From positions 1 through 12,958 of the forward strand of contig JBAXDX010000084.1 in the NCBI GenBank assembly GCA_037140715.1: a stretch of DNA of 12,958 nt. Direction: 5' to 3'. The notes under the pieces are model-generated. The model made no database searches and was not told the DNA's origin. It was given only the letters and a program-made list of their open reading frames with translations. The translations under genes and the position numbers were made by a program. Source of the DNA: JAUZPB01 sp037140715 (GTDB lineage: Bacteria; Bacteroidota; Ignavibacteria; Ignavibacteriales; SURF-24). Shown one piece after another: positions 7,169-12,958 of this stretch. How positions within the stretch are numbered: position 1 is the first letter of the stretch; each line of letters begins with the position of its first letter.

Positions 7169-8437
7169 TTAATACTCCGTGCTGGTTACTCTTTCGATTC
7201 GTGCGCCAAGGCTTATAAGCTTTTCCTCAATTCTTTGATACCCGCGGTCAATGTGGTAAATGCGAAGTACTTCCGTATGTCCCTCAGCCGCCAGTCCTGC
7301 CAGTACAAGTGAAGCGCTGGCTCTTAAGTCCGTGGACATAACCTTAGCACTTTTCAGTTTTTTAACACCTTTAACAGTAACACTATTTTCATGTATCTGG
7401 ATATTGGCACCCATGCGTATAAGTTCCGGCACATGTTTAAAGCGGTCAACATAAATGCTGTCGGTAACTACGGAAGAGCCTTCGGCAAGACACATATAGG
7501 CTGTCCATTGGGCCTGCATGTCTGTCGGAAATCCGGGATAGATAGATGTATGAATATCGCATGGATTAATGTACTGAATATCCGTCATATCAATATTGAC
7601 AGAGTAGCCTTTAATACTGATTTTAGCCCCGCTTTCTTCGAGTCTTGAGATAACAGAAGCAAGATGGGCCGGGTCAACATCTTCAATGGTTATACATCCT
7701 CTGGTAATTGCCCCTGCGATTAAGATAGTACCTGCCTCAATTCTGTCAGGGAGATTGGTAATATCGGCGGGATAAAGTTCATCAACGCCCTGTATTTCAA
7801 GCACGGCGGTACCTGCACCTGAAATACGGGCACCCATCCTGGTAAGATAGTCGGCAAGCAAAGTCATCTCAGGCTCTATTGCCGCATTAGAGATAATTGT
7901 AGTTCCCTTGGCAAGAGTAGCGGCCATCATGAGGTTACCTGTGGCGCCGACTGAAGAAACATCCAGATTAATTTTAGCACCCTTAAGCTTCGAAGCTCTG
8001 GCTATTATATAACCATCGTCAAGTTCGATCTCCGCCCCCATCTTCCGGAGTCCCTCAAGATGAAGATTTATTGGCCTTGGTCCCCAGGCGCAGCCGCCAG
8101 GCAAAGAAACCTTTGCATATCCGAAACGTGAGAGTAGCGGGCCAAGCACATAGACTGAAGCGCGCATTTTCTTTACATGCTCATAGGGTGCCACCTGGCT
8201 TGTGATGTCAGATGTATTTATCTTAAGCGTAAAGCCTGAATAATCGGTTTCAACTCCGAGATTATTTAACAGTTTGTTCATCGTATAGACATCGTTTACC
8301 TGCGGAGTATTATATAATATGTTCTGCCCGGCGTTAAGTAGTGTTGCAGGCATAATAGCAAGAGCGGCGTTCTTCGCACCGCTTATTTTCACATGTCCCT
8401 TTAGTGGCAGGCCGCCGTTAATAATAAATTTATCCAA
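7169..8437 (-). CDS. murA: UDP-N-acetylglucosamine 1-carboxyvinyltransferase
   Basis: It transfers enolpyruvate from PEP to UDP-GlcNAc, the first committed step of peptidoglycan synthesis, in the cytoplasm. The 422 residues are full length. Key residues are Lys22 and Asn23 (SGAKNAAL), Arg92 (KKMRAS), the PEP-binding Cys116 in PGGCAWGPRP, Asp306 (GFPTDMQAQ) and Arg398 (YHIDRGYQRIEEKL). Cys rather than Asp at 116 predicts the usual fosfomycin-sensitive form. The start is TTG at 8435-8437; AAGGA on the minus strand, 5 bases ahead, supports it, and the N-terminus MDKFIINGG is where the family begins. It lies 34 bases downstream of the Ser/Thr kinase on the same strand, so the two are probably cotranscribed. 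It is homologous to AroA, encoded 6 kb away, and both belong to the EPT family. Confidence 0.97.
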   Translation of the reverse strand: MDKFIINGGLPLKGHVKISGAKNAALAIMPATLLNAGQNILYNTPQVNDVYTMNKLLNNLGVETDYSGFTLKINTSDITSQVAPYEHVKKMRASVYVLGPLLSRFGYAKVSLPGGCAWGPRPINLHLEGLRKMGAEIELDDGYIIARASKLKGAKINLDVSSVGATGNLMMAATLAKGTTIISNAAIEPEMTLLADYLTRMGARISGAGTAVLEIQGVDELYPADITNLPDRIEAGTILIAGAITRGCITIEDVDPAHLASVISRLEESGAKISIKGYSVNIDMTDIQYINPCDIHTSIYPGFPTDMQAQWTAYMCLAEGSSVVTDSIYVDRFKHVPELIRMGANIQIHENSVTVKGVKKLKSAKVMSTDLRASASLVLAGLAAEGHTEVLRIYHIDRGYQRIEEKLISLGARIERVTSTEY

Positions 8438-8442
8438 TTTAA

Positions 8443-8447
8443 TCCTT
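8443..8447 (-). promoter_or_regulatory. Shine-Dalgarno sequence for murA (TTG start)
   Basis: AAGGA on the minus strand lies 5 bases before the TTG at 8435-8437. It fixes a non-ATG start for murA. Confidence 0.7.
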
Positions 8448-8471
8448 ATTATATTGTTAAGTTATATAATG

Positions 8472-10364
8472 CTACAATTTAAGAATTGTTCCGTTAACAC
8501 CGACAGCGAAAAGTTTTTTATCAACAGTAACAAAGAGAGAGTTAAGGCTGATAATAACATTAGCATCGGCAGGTTCCCAGGTCAGCCCTCCGTCTGAGGT
8601 AACAAGCACTTTTGACTGGCTACCAATAATGTAGCCTGTTGTTTCATCCACAAATTTTATGCAATGAAGTCCAAAGGAATAGTCGCTTTTCACTTTATCC
8701 CAGCTTTGGCCTCCATTGACTGTTTTAAATATCTCGCCGCCTCCGCCTACGGAAAAACCGGTACTGGCATCAACAAATTCGATACTTTTAAGATAGTTAC
8801 TGGTAAATGGATTAATTCTGCGCCATGTATCGCCGGAGTCATCGGTTCTGAAAATATCGCCACTAAAGCCCACGATAAAGCCGTTTCTGCTATCGGTAAA
8901 CTCAATGTCGCAAAGTAAATTCTGCGTATTAACTTTGACAGGATACCAGGTTACTCCGGCATCAGCTGTTTTTAGTGCAAGTCCCTGGCTACCGATAATA
9001 AAACCAGTAAAGCTGTCGATAAACTTTACTTTAAGAAATTTTTTTCCGAAGTTATTTATACCGGACTTAACCCAGTTTTCCCCGAAATCATTAGTAACAT
9101 AAAGAGAAGCCTCATCGAGCATATACCCGTGTCCATTCTTACTAAATGAAATGCTAAGGATTTCCAGTTCAGCCGGAGTAACAATTTTACGCCACGATCT
9201 GCCCGCATCGGAAGTCTTTAACAGAGTTCCATCCTCTCCGCAAGTGAATCCGGACATTCCGTCAATAAATATTATAGAGTTTAGTTTATTTTTAATCCCT
9301 GACTGAATTAAAGTCCATTTAATTTTCTTTACATCTTCCCTGCCGAAATTTTCTCCGGATACAGTTTTTTTAAATTTTATCACCAGTGGATTTATGCCGC
9401 TTTTCCATAGTTCATTTACCTGATCAAAAGTAAAATAGACCAATGAACCAAGTGCTGTAAAAATAAGAAAAGTATAGAGCAGTGATTTCAACTTATAACT
9501 TTTTTTATCTCTTTTAGCGCTATCGGGAGCCACAAGATGATACCTGTTAATTTCAGTTTCAAGTTTTTTTATATCATTAAGGAATTCTTCATAGGAAGCA
9601 TACCTGTTTTGGGGCTTTTTATCCATTGCCTTTTCAATGATACGTTTGATATTAGCGGGAAGTCCTGGTGAGAGGAGCGTAATGTCCGGCGGATTCTCCT
9701 TCAGGTGTCCTTCAATAACCTTGTACTCTGTTTCATAATAGAATGGAGGAACACCGGCAAGCATTTCAAACAATGTTACTCCGAGCGAATATATATCACT
9801 CTGCACAGTAATATCCTCTCCGCGTATTTGCTCCGGACTCATATACAGAAGAGTGCCTACATTTGTACCTGTCTGAGTTACTCCCTTATCAACGATTGAT
9901 TTGGAAATACCAAAGTCCATTATTTTTGTAATTCCATCCCTATTAATAATAATGTTGGATGGTTTGATATCCCGATGGATAAATCCGCGTGAGTGTGCGT
10001 AGCCTATTCCATATAGTGCCTGCCTGACAATATACATAGCCTCAAATATATCAAGCTTTACCTTCCGTTCTATAATCTGCTCAAGCGTTTCACCATCAAT
10101 AAGTTCCATTACTATTCCGAGTATATCATCTTCTTCAATAAAGCCATAGACAGGAACAATATTATGATGAGACAACTTAGCCTGGTTCTTTGCTTCACGC
10201 TTAAACCTTTCATTAAAGAGTGTCTGATTAACTGAGCGGGCTTTTAAGATTTTTATAGCCACATACCTGTCGAGCTTAGTATCATAAGCCTTATAGATTA
10301 CACCCATACCACCCTGACCAAGTTCAGCGATGAACTTATAGTTATTTATAGTAGTCCCTACCAT
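8472..10364 (-). CDS. Transmembrane Ser/Thr protein kinase with Ycf48-like propeller
   Basis: This 630-residue protein has three parts. Residues 9-275 are a Hanks-type kinase with all catalytic motifs: glycine loop GQGGMG (16-21), VAIK Lys38, helix-C Glu57, HRDIKPSN (130-137, Asp132), DFG (150-152) and SPE (176-178); the activation loop is rich in Thr. A basic stretch (KRDKKSYKLK) precedes one membrane helix at about 294-313, so the kinase should be cytoplasmic and the C-terminus outside. Residues 350-630 form a beta-propeller with six Asp-box motifs of the type S/DxGxxW, ending at Trp391, 431, 473, 514, 555 and 596, each 40-42 residues apart. A seventh blade is probably closed by the last strand and WTLIQSG (350-356). 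The repeats resemble Ycf48/BNR. There are no PASTA domains. The substrate and ligand are unknown. murA follows 34 bases later. The ATG at 10362-10364 has no clear ribosome binding site. Confidence 0.93.
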   Translation of the reverse strand: MVGTTINNYKFIAELGQGGMGVIYKAYDTKLDRYVAIKILKARSVNQTLFNERFKREAKNQAKLSHHNIVPVYGFIEEDDILGIVMELIDGETLEQIIERKVKLDIFEAMYIVRQALYGIGYAHSRGFIHRDIKPSNIIINRDGITKIMDFGISKSIVDKGVTQTGTNVGTLLYMSPEQIRGEDITVQSDIYSLGVTLFEMLAGVPPFYYETEYKVIEGHLKENPPDITLLSPGLPANIKRIIEKAMDKKPQNRYASYEEFLNDIKKLETEINRYHLVAPDSAKRDKKSYKLKSLLYTFLIFTALGSLVYFTFDQVNELWKSGINPLVIKFKKTVSGENFGREDVKKIKWTLIQSGIKNKLNSIIFIDGMSGFTCGEDGTLLKTSDAGRSWRKIVTPAELEILSISFSKNGHGYMLDEASLYVTNDFGENWVKSGINNFGKKFLKVKFIDSFTGFIIGSQGLALKTADAGVTWYPVKVNTQNLLCDIEFTDSRNGFIVGFSGDIFRTDDSGDTWRRINPFTSNYLKSIEFVDASTGFSVGGGGEIFKTVNGGQSWDKVKSDYSFGLHCIKFVDETTGYIIGSQSKVLVTSDGGLTWEPADANVIISLNSLFVTVDKKLFAVGVNGTILKL

Positions 10365-10399
10365 AGTCTGTCTATAATTTTTCTTTTAAATAATAACTG

Positions 10400-10419
10400 A
10401 ATTAGTCAATGACTGAATT
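10400..10419. promoter_or_regulatory. Dyad in the kinase leader, possible operator
   Basis: AGTCA-A-TGACT (10404-10414) is a perfect dyad. The flanking AATT blocks extend it to about nine pairs with one bulge (10400-10419). It lies just downstream of the transcription start predicted from the promoter at 10428-10458, 36-55 bases before the kinase ATG, so it could be an operator or a leader hairpin. Confidence 0.3.
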
Positions 10420-10427
10420 GTTAGAAA

Positions 10428-10458
10428 CAAAAGTAAAAATTTAATTTTCTAAACACAA
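10428..10458 (-). promoter_or_regulatory. Bacteroidota-type promoter for the kinase-murA unit
   Basis: On the minus strand TTG (10456-10458) is followed after 20 bases by TACTTTTG (10428-10435). This fits the Bacteroidota sigma-A pattern of a -33 TTG and a -7 TAnnTTTG separated by 19-21 bases. Transcription would begin near 10420, giving a leader of about 55 bases. It is the best promoter match in the window. Confidence 0.5.
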
Positions 10459-10552
10459 CTGCCAAATTTTTAATAACAGGTTTAGTTTTACTATTATGTA
10501 TGACATATTGCAATGCCCCGTATGGATTTTGAAATTACTCAAATAGTAAAAA

Positions 10553-10566
10553 GGAAATTAATTTCC
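10553..10566. repeat. Perfect 14-bp palindrome upstream of tRNA-Leu
   Basis: GGAAATTAATTTCC is a perfect palindrome 32 bases upstream of a TATATTTG box, in the divergent gap 10365-10683. That gap holds no supportable protein gene. The palindrome could bind a dimeric regulator; no family is assigned. Confidence 0.35.
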
Positions 10567-10597
10567 CTGAGTTTTTTTATCTTTTGCAAAATCTTTG

Positions 10598-10605
10598 TAT
10601 ATTTG
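10598..10605 (+). promoter_or_regulatory. Possible -7 element for tRNA-Leu-tig-clpP
   Basis: TATATTTG matches TAnnTTTG exactly, 79 bases before the mature 5' end of the tRNA. The -33 region is only a T-run. An alternative -10-like TATATT just before the tRNA (10673-10678) is too close to its mature 5' end unless the RNA starts there. Confidence 0.32.
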
Positions 10606-10683
10606 ACTCTCAAATTTTCGACAAAAACTGTAAGCGGTATTTTCAGCCCGGTAACAGACAACGCCTTTCAATATATATTAATC

Positions 10684-10765
10684 GCGAGAATGGCGAAATT
10701 GGTAGACGCGCTAGACTTAGGATCTAGTACTTAACCGTATCGGGGTTCGAGTCCCCGTTCTCGCA
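10684..10765 (+). tRNA. trnL: tRNA-Leu, anticodon UAG
   Basis: This is a full 82-base class II tRNA. The acceptor stem GCGAGAA pairs with TTCTCGC (10758-10764), with discriminator A at 10765. The D-loop holds TTGGTAGA. The anticodon stem CTAGA/TCTAG (10711-10715 and 10723-10727) encloses the loop CTTAGGA with anticodon TAG at 10718-10720, which reads CUA and probably other CUN leucine codons. The variable arm is long (10728-10740), as expected for Leu. The T-arm is CGGGG-TTCGAGT-CCCCG. CCA is not encoded. It lies 41 bases before tig on the same strand and is probably part of the same primary transcript. Confidence 0.97.
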
Positions 10766-10795
10766 CTAAATCATTATCATTAAATTTATGAAATC

Positions 10796-10801
10796 GAGAG
10801 G
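10796..10801 (+). promoter_or_regulatory. Shine-Dalgarno sequence for tig (TTG start)
   Basis: GAGAGG is placed 5 bases before the TTG at 10807-10809 and supports that non-ATG start. The nearby ATG at 10789 runs into a stop codon after five codons. Confidence 0.72.
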
Positions 10802-10806
10802 ATAAT

Positions 10807-12168
10807 TTGGAAACTAAAATAAATGTTATTTCTCAAATTGAACAGGAACTTGAAGTTACCCTTGAATATAACGAGATAATACCTGAGATTGAACAGGTGT
10901 ATAAAGATGAAGCCAGGAAAATTGAGATGTCCGGCTTCCGTAAGGGTAAGGTTCCGATGTCATTGATAAAAAAAATGTATGGCAAAACAATTGACATCCA
11001 GGCAAGCGAAGATATAGCAAACGAAAAGTTCTGGGATATAGCTGAAAAGCAGGGACTTCATCCGGTAAGCACACCAAAAATAGTCGATATTGACTTTAAG
11101 AAGGGTGAAAGTCTGTCATTCAAGATTCGCTATGAAGTAGTACCTGAGATTGATATTAAAAATTATACCGGACAGGAAGTTGAAAAAATAGTTTACATGG
11201 TTGATGATGAGCTGGTTAATGATGATATAGATTATTTCTGCCGTGAAAACTCTATAACTGAAGATGCTGAAGTGGTAGAAGATAAAAATTATATCATTAC
11301 CGTGGATATTCAGAAGCTGGATGAAAACGGCGAACCTGACAAAAATATTCGGTCCCAAATGTTTGAGGTTGATCTTTCTGAGAATAAAATCAACTCAATG
11401 TTCTTTGATAATGCGATTGGTAAAAAGACAGGTGAATCATTTAATTTTGAGTTCCAGGATGACCGTGAAATAGAAGAAGACGGAGTAAGTAAGTTTATAA
11501 ATGTTACTTTGAAGCATACAGCTCTTATTAAAGGAATAAAAAAAATAGTTTTGCCTGAACTGAATGAAGAATTTGTTAAGAAAATTACCAAAAATAAGTT
11601 CTCAACTCTTGATGAATGGAAAGAAAGCATACGCCAAGAACTAAAAAAGTATTATGATACCCAGTCGGAAGAGATGCTTGTAAATTCATTGATTTCGATG
11701 GTCATTAAGAACAATGAATTTAAAGTTCCACATGGATACATTCATGCCATGTTAGACAAAATAGTTGCCCGCGAAGAAGAAAAGTTTGAAAGAAACAGCA
11801 AAACTAAATTTGACGCTTATGAAGCCCGCAAAAAATTCTATTTAATAGCCGAGATGTCCTCCAAATGGCAGATATTATCAGAGTTGCTGGTTAAAAAAGA
11901 GAATATCATGGTAAGCGATGAGGAATTAAAAGAGATAGCAGAGAAAGAATCTGCCGAAATAGGTATTTCAGTTGAAAAATTATTGAAGTATTATGCCGAA
12001 TCAAATAAGTCCGGTCTCCTTCTCGACCGCAAGATTGGTGAATTTCTTATAAATAATAACAATATCAAGGAAGTCAGCGACAAAGATATAATTAACAATA
12101 TTAAGGAAGTCAGCGATAAAGATATAATTAACAATATTGAAACAATTTCAGAAGACATTGAGGAATAA
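10807..12168 (+). CDS. tig: Trigger factor, ribosome-associated chaperone
   Basis: It binds the ribosome near the exit tunnel and shields new polypeptides. The 453-residue protein has the three expected parts: an N-terminal ribosome-binding domain with the signature GFRKGKVP (43-50), a diverged FKBP/PPIase-like domain (about 150-245) and a helical C-terminal domain (about 250-410). The PPIase part lacks an easily recognised FKBP active site, as is common in Bacteroidota. The start is TTG with a good Shine-Dalgarno sequence. The last 36 residues carry a duplicated 12-residue block NNIKEVSDKDII (418-429 and 430-441), followed by an acidic end (ISEDIEE). The TAA overlaps the clpP ATG by one base (TAATG), so tig and clpP are translationally coupled. 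This is the classic tig-clpP order. Confidence 0.95.
   Translation: METKINVISQIEQELEVTLEYNEIIPEIEQVYKDEARKIEMSGFRKGKVPMSLIKKMYGKTIDIQASEDIANEKFWDIAEKQGLHPVSTPKIVDIDFKKGESLSFKIRYEVVPEIDIKNYTGQEVEKIVYMVDDELVNDDIDYFCRENSITEDAEVVEDKNYIITVDIQKLDENGEPDKNIRSQMFEVDLSENKINSMFFDNAIGKKTGESFNFEFQDDREIEEDGVSKFINVTLKHTALIKGIKKIVLPELNEEFVKKITKNKFSTLDEWKESIRQELKKYYDTQSEEMLVNSLISMVIKNNEFKVPHGYIHAMLDKIVAREEEKFERNSKTKFDAYEARKKFYLIAEMSSKWQILSELLVKKENIMVSDEELKEIAEKESAEIGISVEKLLKYYAESNKSGLLLDRKIGEFLINNNNIKEVSDKDIINNIKEVSDKDIINNIETISEDIEE
12058..12143 (+). repeat. 36-bp tandem duplication inside tig
   Basis: Unit 1 (12058-12093) and unit 2 (12094-12129) differ at only two positions, both synonymous C/T changes (ATC/ATT and GAC/GAT). 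A third partial copy begins at 12130 (AACAATATT). The unit is 12 codons long and keeps frame. It looks like a recent slippage or unequal crossing-over event in the disordered tail of trigger factor. Confidence 0.92.
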
Positions 12169-12800
12169 TGAAAACAGAAATTTATAATCAGCTGGTCCCC
12201 TACGTTATCGAACAGACCGGGCGTGGCGAACGCGGAATGGATATATTCAGCAGACTACTGAGGGAAAGAATTATATTTATCGGTACACCAATTGACGATC
12301 ATATTGCAAGTCTTGTCATTGCGCAGCTTTTATTCTTAGAAGCCGAAGACCCTGAAAAGGATGTAAACCTTTATATTAACTCACCTGGCGGAAGTGTTTC
12401 TGCAGGTCTCGCAATTTATGACACTATGAAATATATTAAGCCTGATGTAGCAACAATTTGTGTAGGTATGGCTGCTTCAATGGGTGCAGTTCTTTTAGCC
12501 GGCGGCGCTGCAGGCAAACGTTCTTCCCTGCCCAGCTCAAGGATTATGATTCATCAGCCGTGGATTGGCGGACTTCAGGGCCAGACTACAGATATAGAAA
12601 TCCACGCAAAAGAAATGGTTAAGACAAGAAACCTGCTCTACGAAATACTTGCCACCCATACTGACAAAACTATTGAACAGATAGCCAAGGACTGCGACAG
12701 AGATTATTACTTGTCAGCTGTTGAAGCCCAGGAGTATAAGTTAATTGATAAAGTTCTTGAAAAAAGGATATCTGCTGACGATACAAAAGAAAAGAAGTAG
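12168..12800 (+). CDS. clpP: ATP-dependent Clp protease proteolytic subunit
   Basis: This serine peptidase forms the two-ring Clp chamber and degrades proteins fed to it by ClpX, ClpA or ClpC. The triad is Ser104 (GMAASMGA), His129 (MIHQPWIGG) and Asp179 (DRDYYLS). The N-terminal VIEQTGRGERGMDIFSRLL, the NSPGGSV oxyanion loop (71-77) and the handle helix are all present. The length (210) is normal, and the lysine-rich tail DDTKEKK is typical. The ATG overlaps the tig stop; GAGGA at 12160-12164, inside the tig end, can serve as ribosome binding site. No clpX follows within the window, since a terminator lies 19 bases past the stop. A short propeptide is likely, as in other ClpP proteins. Confidence 0.97.
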   Translation: MKTEIYNQLVPYVIEQTGRGERGMDIFSRLLRERIIFIGTPIDDHIASLVIAQLLFLEAEDPEKDVNLYINSPGGSVSAGLAIYDTMKYIKPDVATICVGMAASMGAVLLAGGAAGKRSSLPSSRIMIHQPWIGGLQGQTTDIEIHAKEMVKTRNLLYEILATHTDKTIEQIAKDCDRDYYLSAVEAQEYKLIDKVLEKRISADDTKEKK

Positions 12801-12818
12801 TTTTACATTAATTTTCTG

Positions 12819-12854
12819 AAGGGATTGTATGACCTGCAATCCCTTTTTTATTTT
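12819..12854 (+). terminator. Intrinsic terminator after clpP
   Basis: The stem AAGGGATTG (12819-12827) pairs perfectly with CAATCCCTT (12837-12845) around a 9-base loop and is followed by T-rich sequence (TTTTTT, A, TTTT to 12854). It ends the tRNA-Leu-tig-clpP unit. Confidence 0.93.
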
Positions 12855-12958
12855 AAATCATTGCCAAAATTGAGTTTAACTCCTGCATAACTGCACAATG
12901 CTACCATTTCCTTTCTACTGTATCATGTACCGGACATTCCGCTTTTGTCGAATCCATG
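12855..12958. other. Right edge, no supported gene
   Basis: No gene is supported in the last 104 bases. On the minus strand an ATG right at the window end opens 18 codons to a TAG; this could be the end of a gene that begins outside the window, or chance. Confidence 0.4.

Noticed and set aside
10513..10734. 73-codon plus-strand open frame upstream of tig
   Set aside because: It runs through half of the tRNA-Leu gene, has no ribosome binding site and no recognisable domain.
12895..12958. Short minus-strand frame at the right edge with a CPVH motif
   Set aside because: Only 18 codons are visible, too few to name; the loose likeness to a catalase-peroxidase N-terminus stops at a TAG after a Trp.

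Overview
The window looks like ordinary chromosome from an AT-rich Gram-negative bacterium, most likely of the Bacteroidota/Chlorobiota (FCB) group, perhaps an Ignavibacteria-like lineage. That placement is inference. It rests on the divergent trigger factor, the tRNA-Leu/tig/clpP block, a DnaQ-GIY-YIG nuclease, and TAnnTTTG elements (the Bacteroidota sigma-A -7 box) in the gaps ahead of several transcription units. I see no phage, insertion sequence, CRISPR array or rRNA.

Layout. Positions 1-84 hold four phased 21-bp repeats at the window edge. A minus-strand run from 4918 down to 151 encodes, in transcription order, YmdB-type phosphodiesterase, folD, deoC, an orphan HicB-like small protein, trmH and aroA. 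The last four are packed with gaps of 0 and 8 bases and a 1-base overlap, so they are probably one transcript. A 302-base divergent gap (4919-5220) separates this run from a plus-strand nuclease that fuses a DEDDh exonuclease to the N-terminal half of UvrC. This nuclease converges on a minus-strand pair: a transmembrane Ser/Thr kinase with a Ycf48-like beta-propeller (10364-8472), followed 34 bases later by murA (8437-7169). From a second divergent gap (10365-10683) the plus strand carries tRNA-Leu(UAG), tig and clpP, closed by a clear intrinsic terminator at 12819-12854.

How the genes fit together. Most are housekeeping genes: one-carbon metabolism (folD), deoxynucleoside salvage (deoC), tRNA methylation (trmH), the shikimate pathway (aroA), peptidoglycan precursors (murA), nascent-chain folding and proteolysis (tig, clpP). 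The less ordinary parts are the kinase with an apparent extracytoplasmic seven-bladed propeller joined to murA, which suggests a cell-envelope sensor tied to the first step of wall synthesis; the exonuclease/UvrC-like fusion that keeps four cysteines spaced like those proposed to hold the UvrC Fe-S cluster; the HicB-like gene with no HicA that sits directly in frame behind the deoC stop codon; and a nearly exact 36-bp duplication at the 3' end of tig.

Several genes start with codons other than ATG (trmH GTG; murA, tig and the HicB-like gene TTG). murA and tig have good Shine-Dalgarno sequences that support these starts. I found no clearly new multi-gene system. The best candidates for a closer look are the kinase-murA unit and the nuclease fusion.
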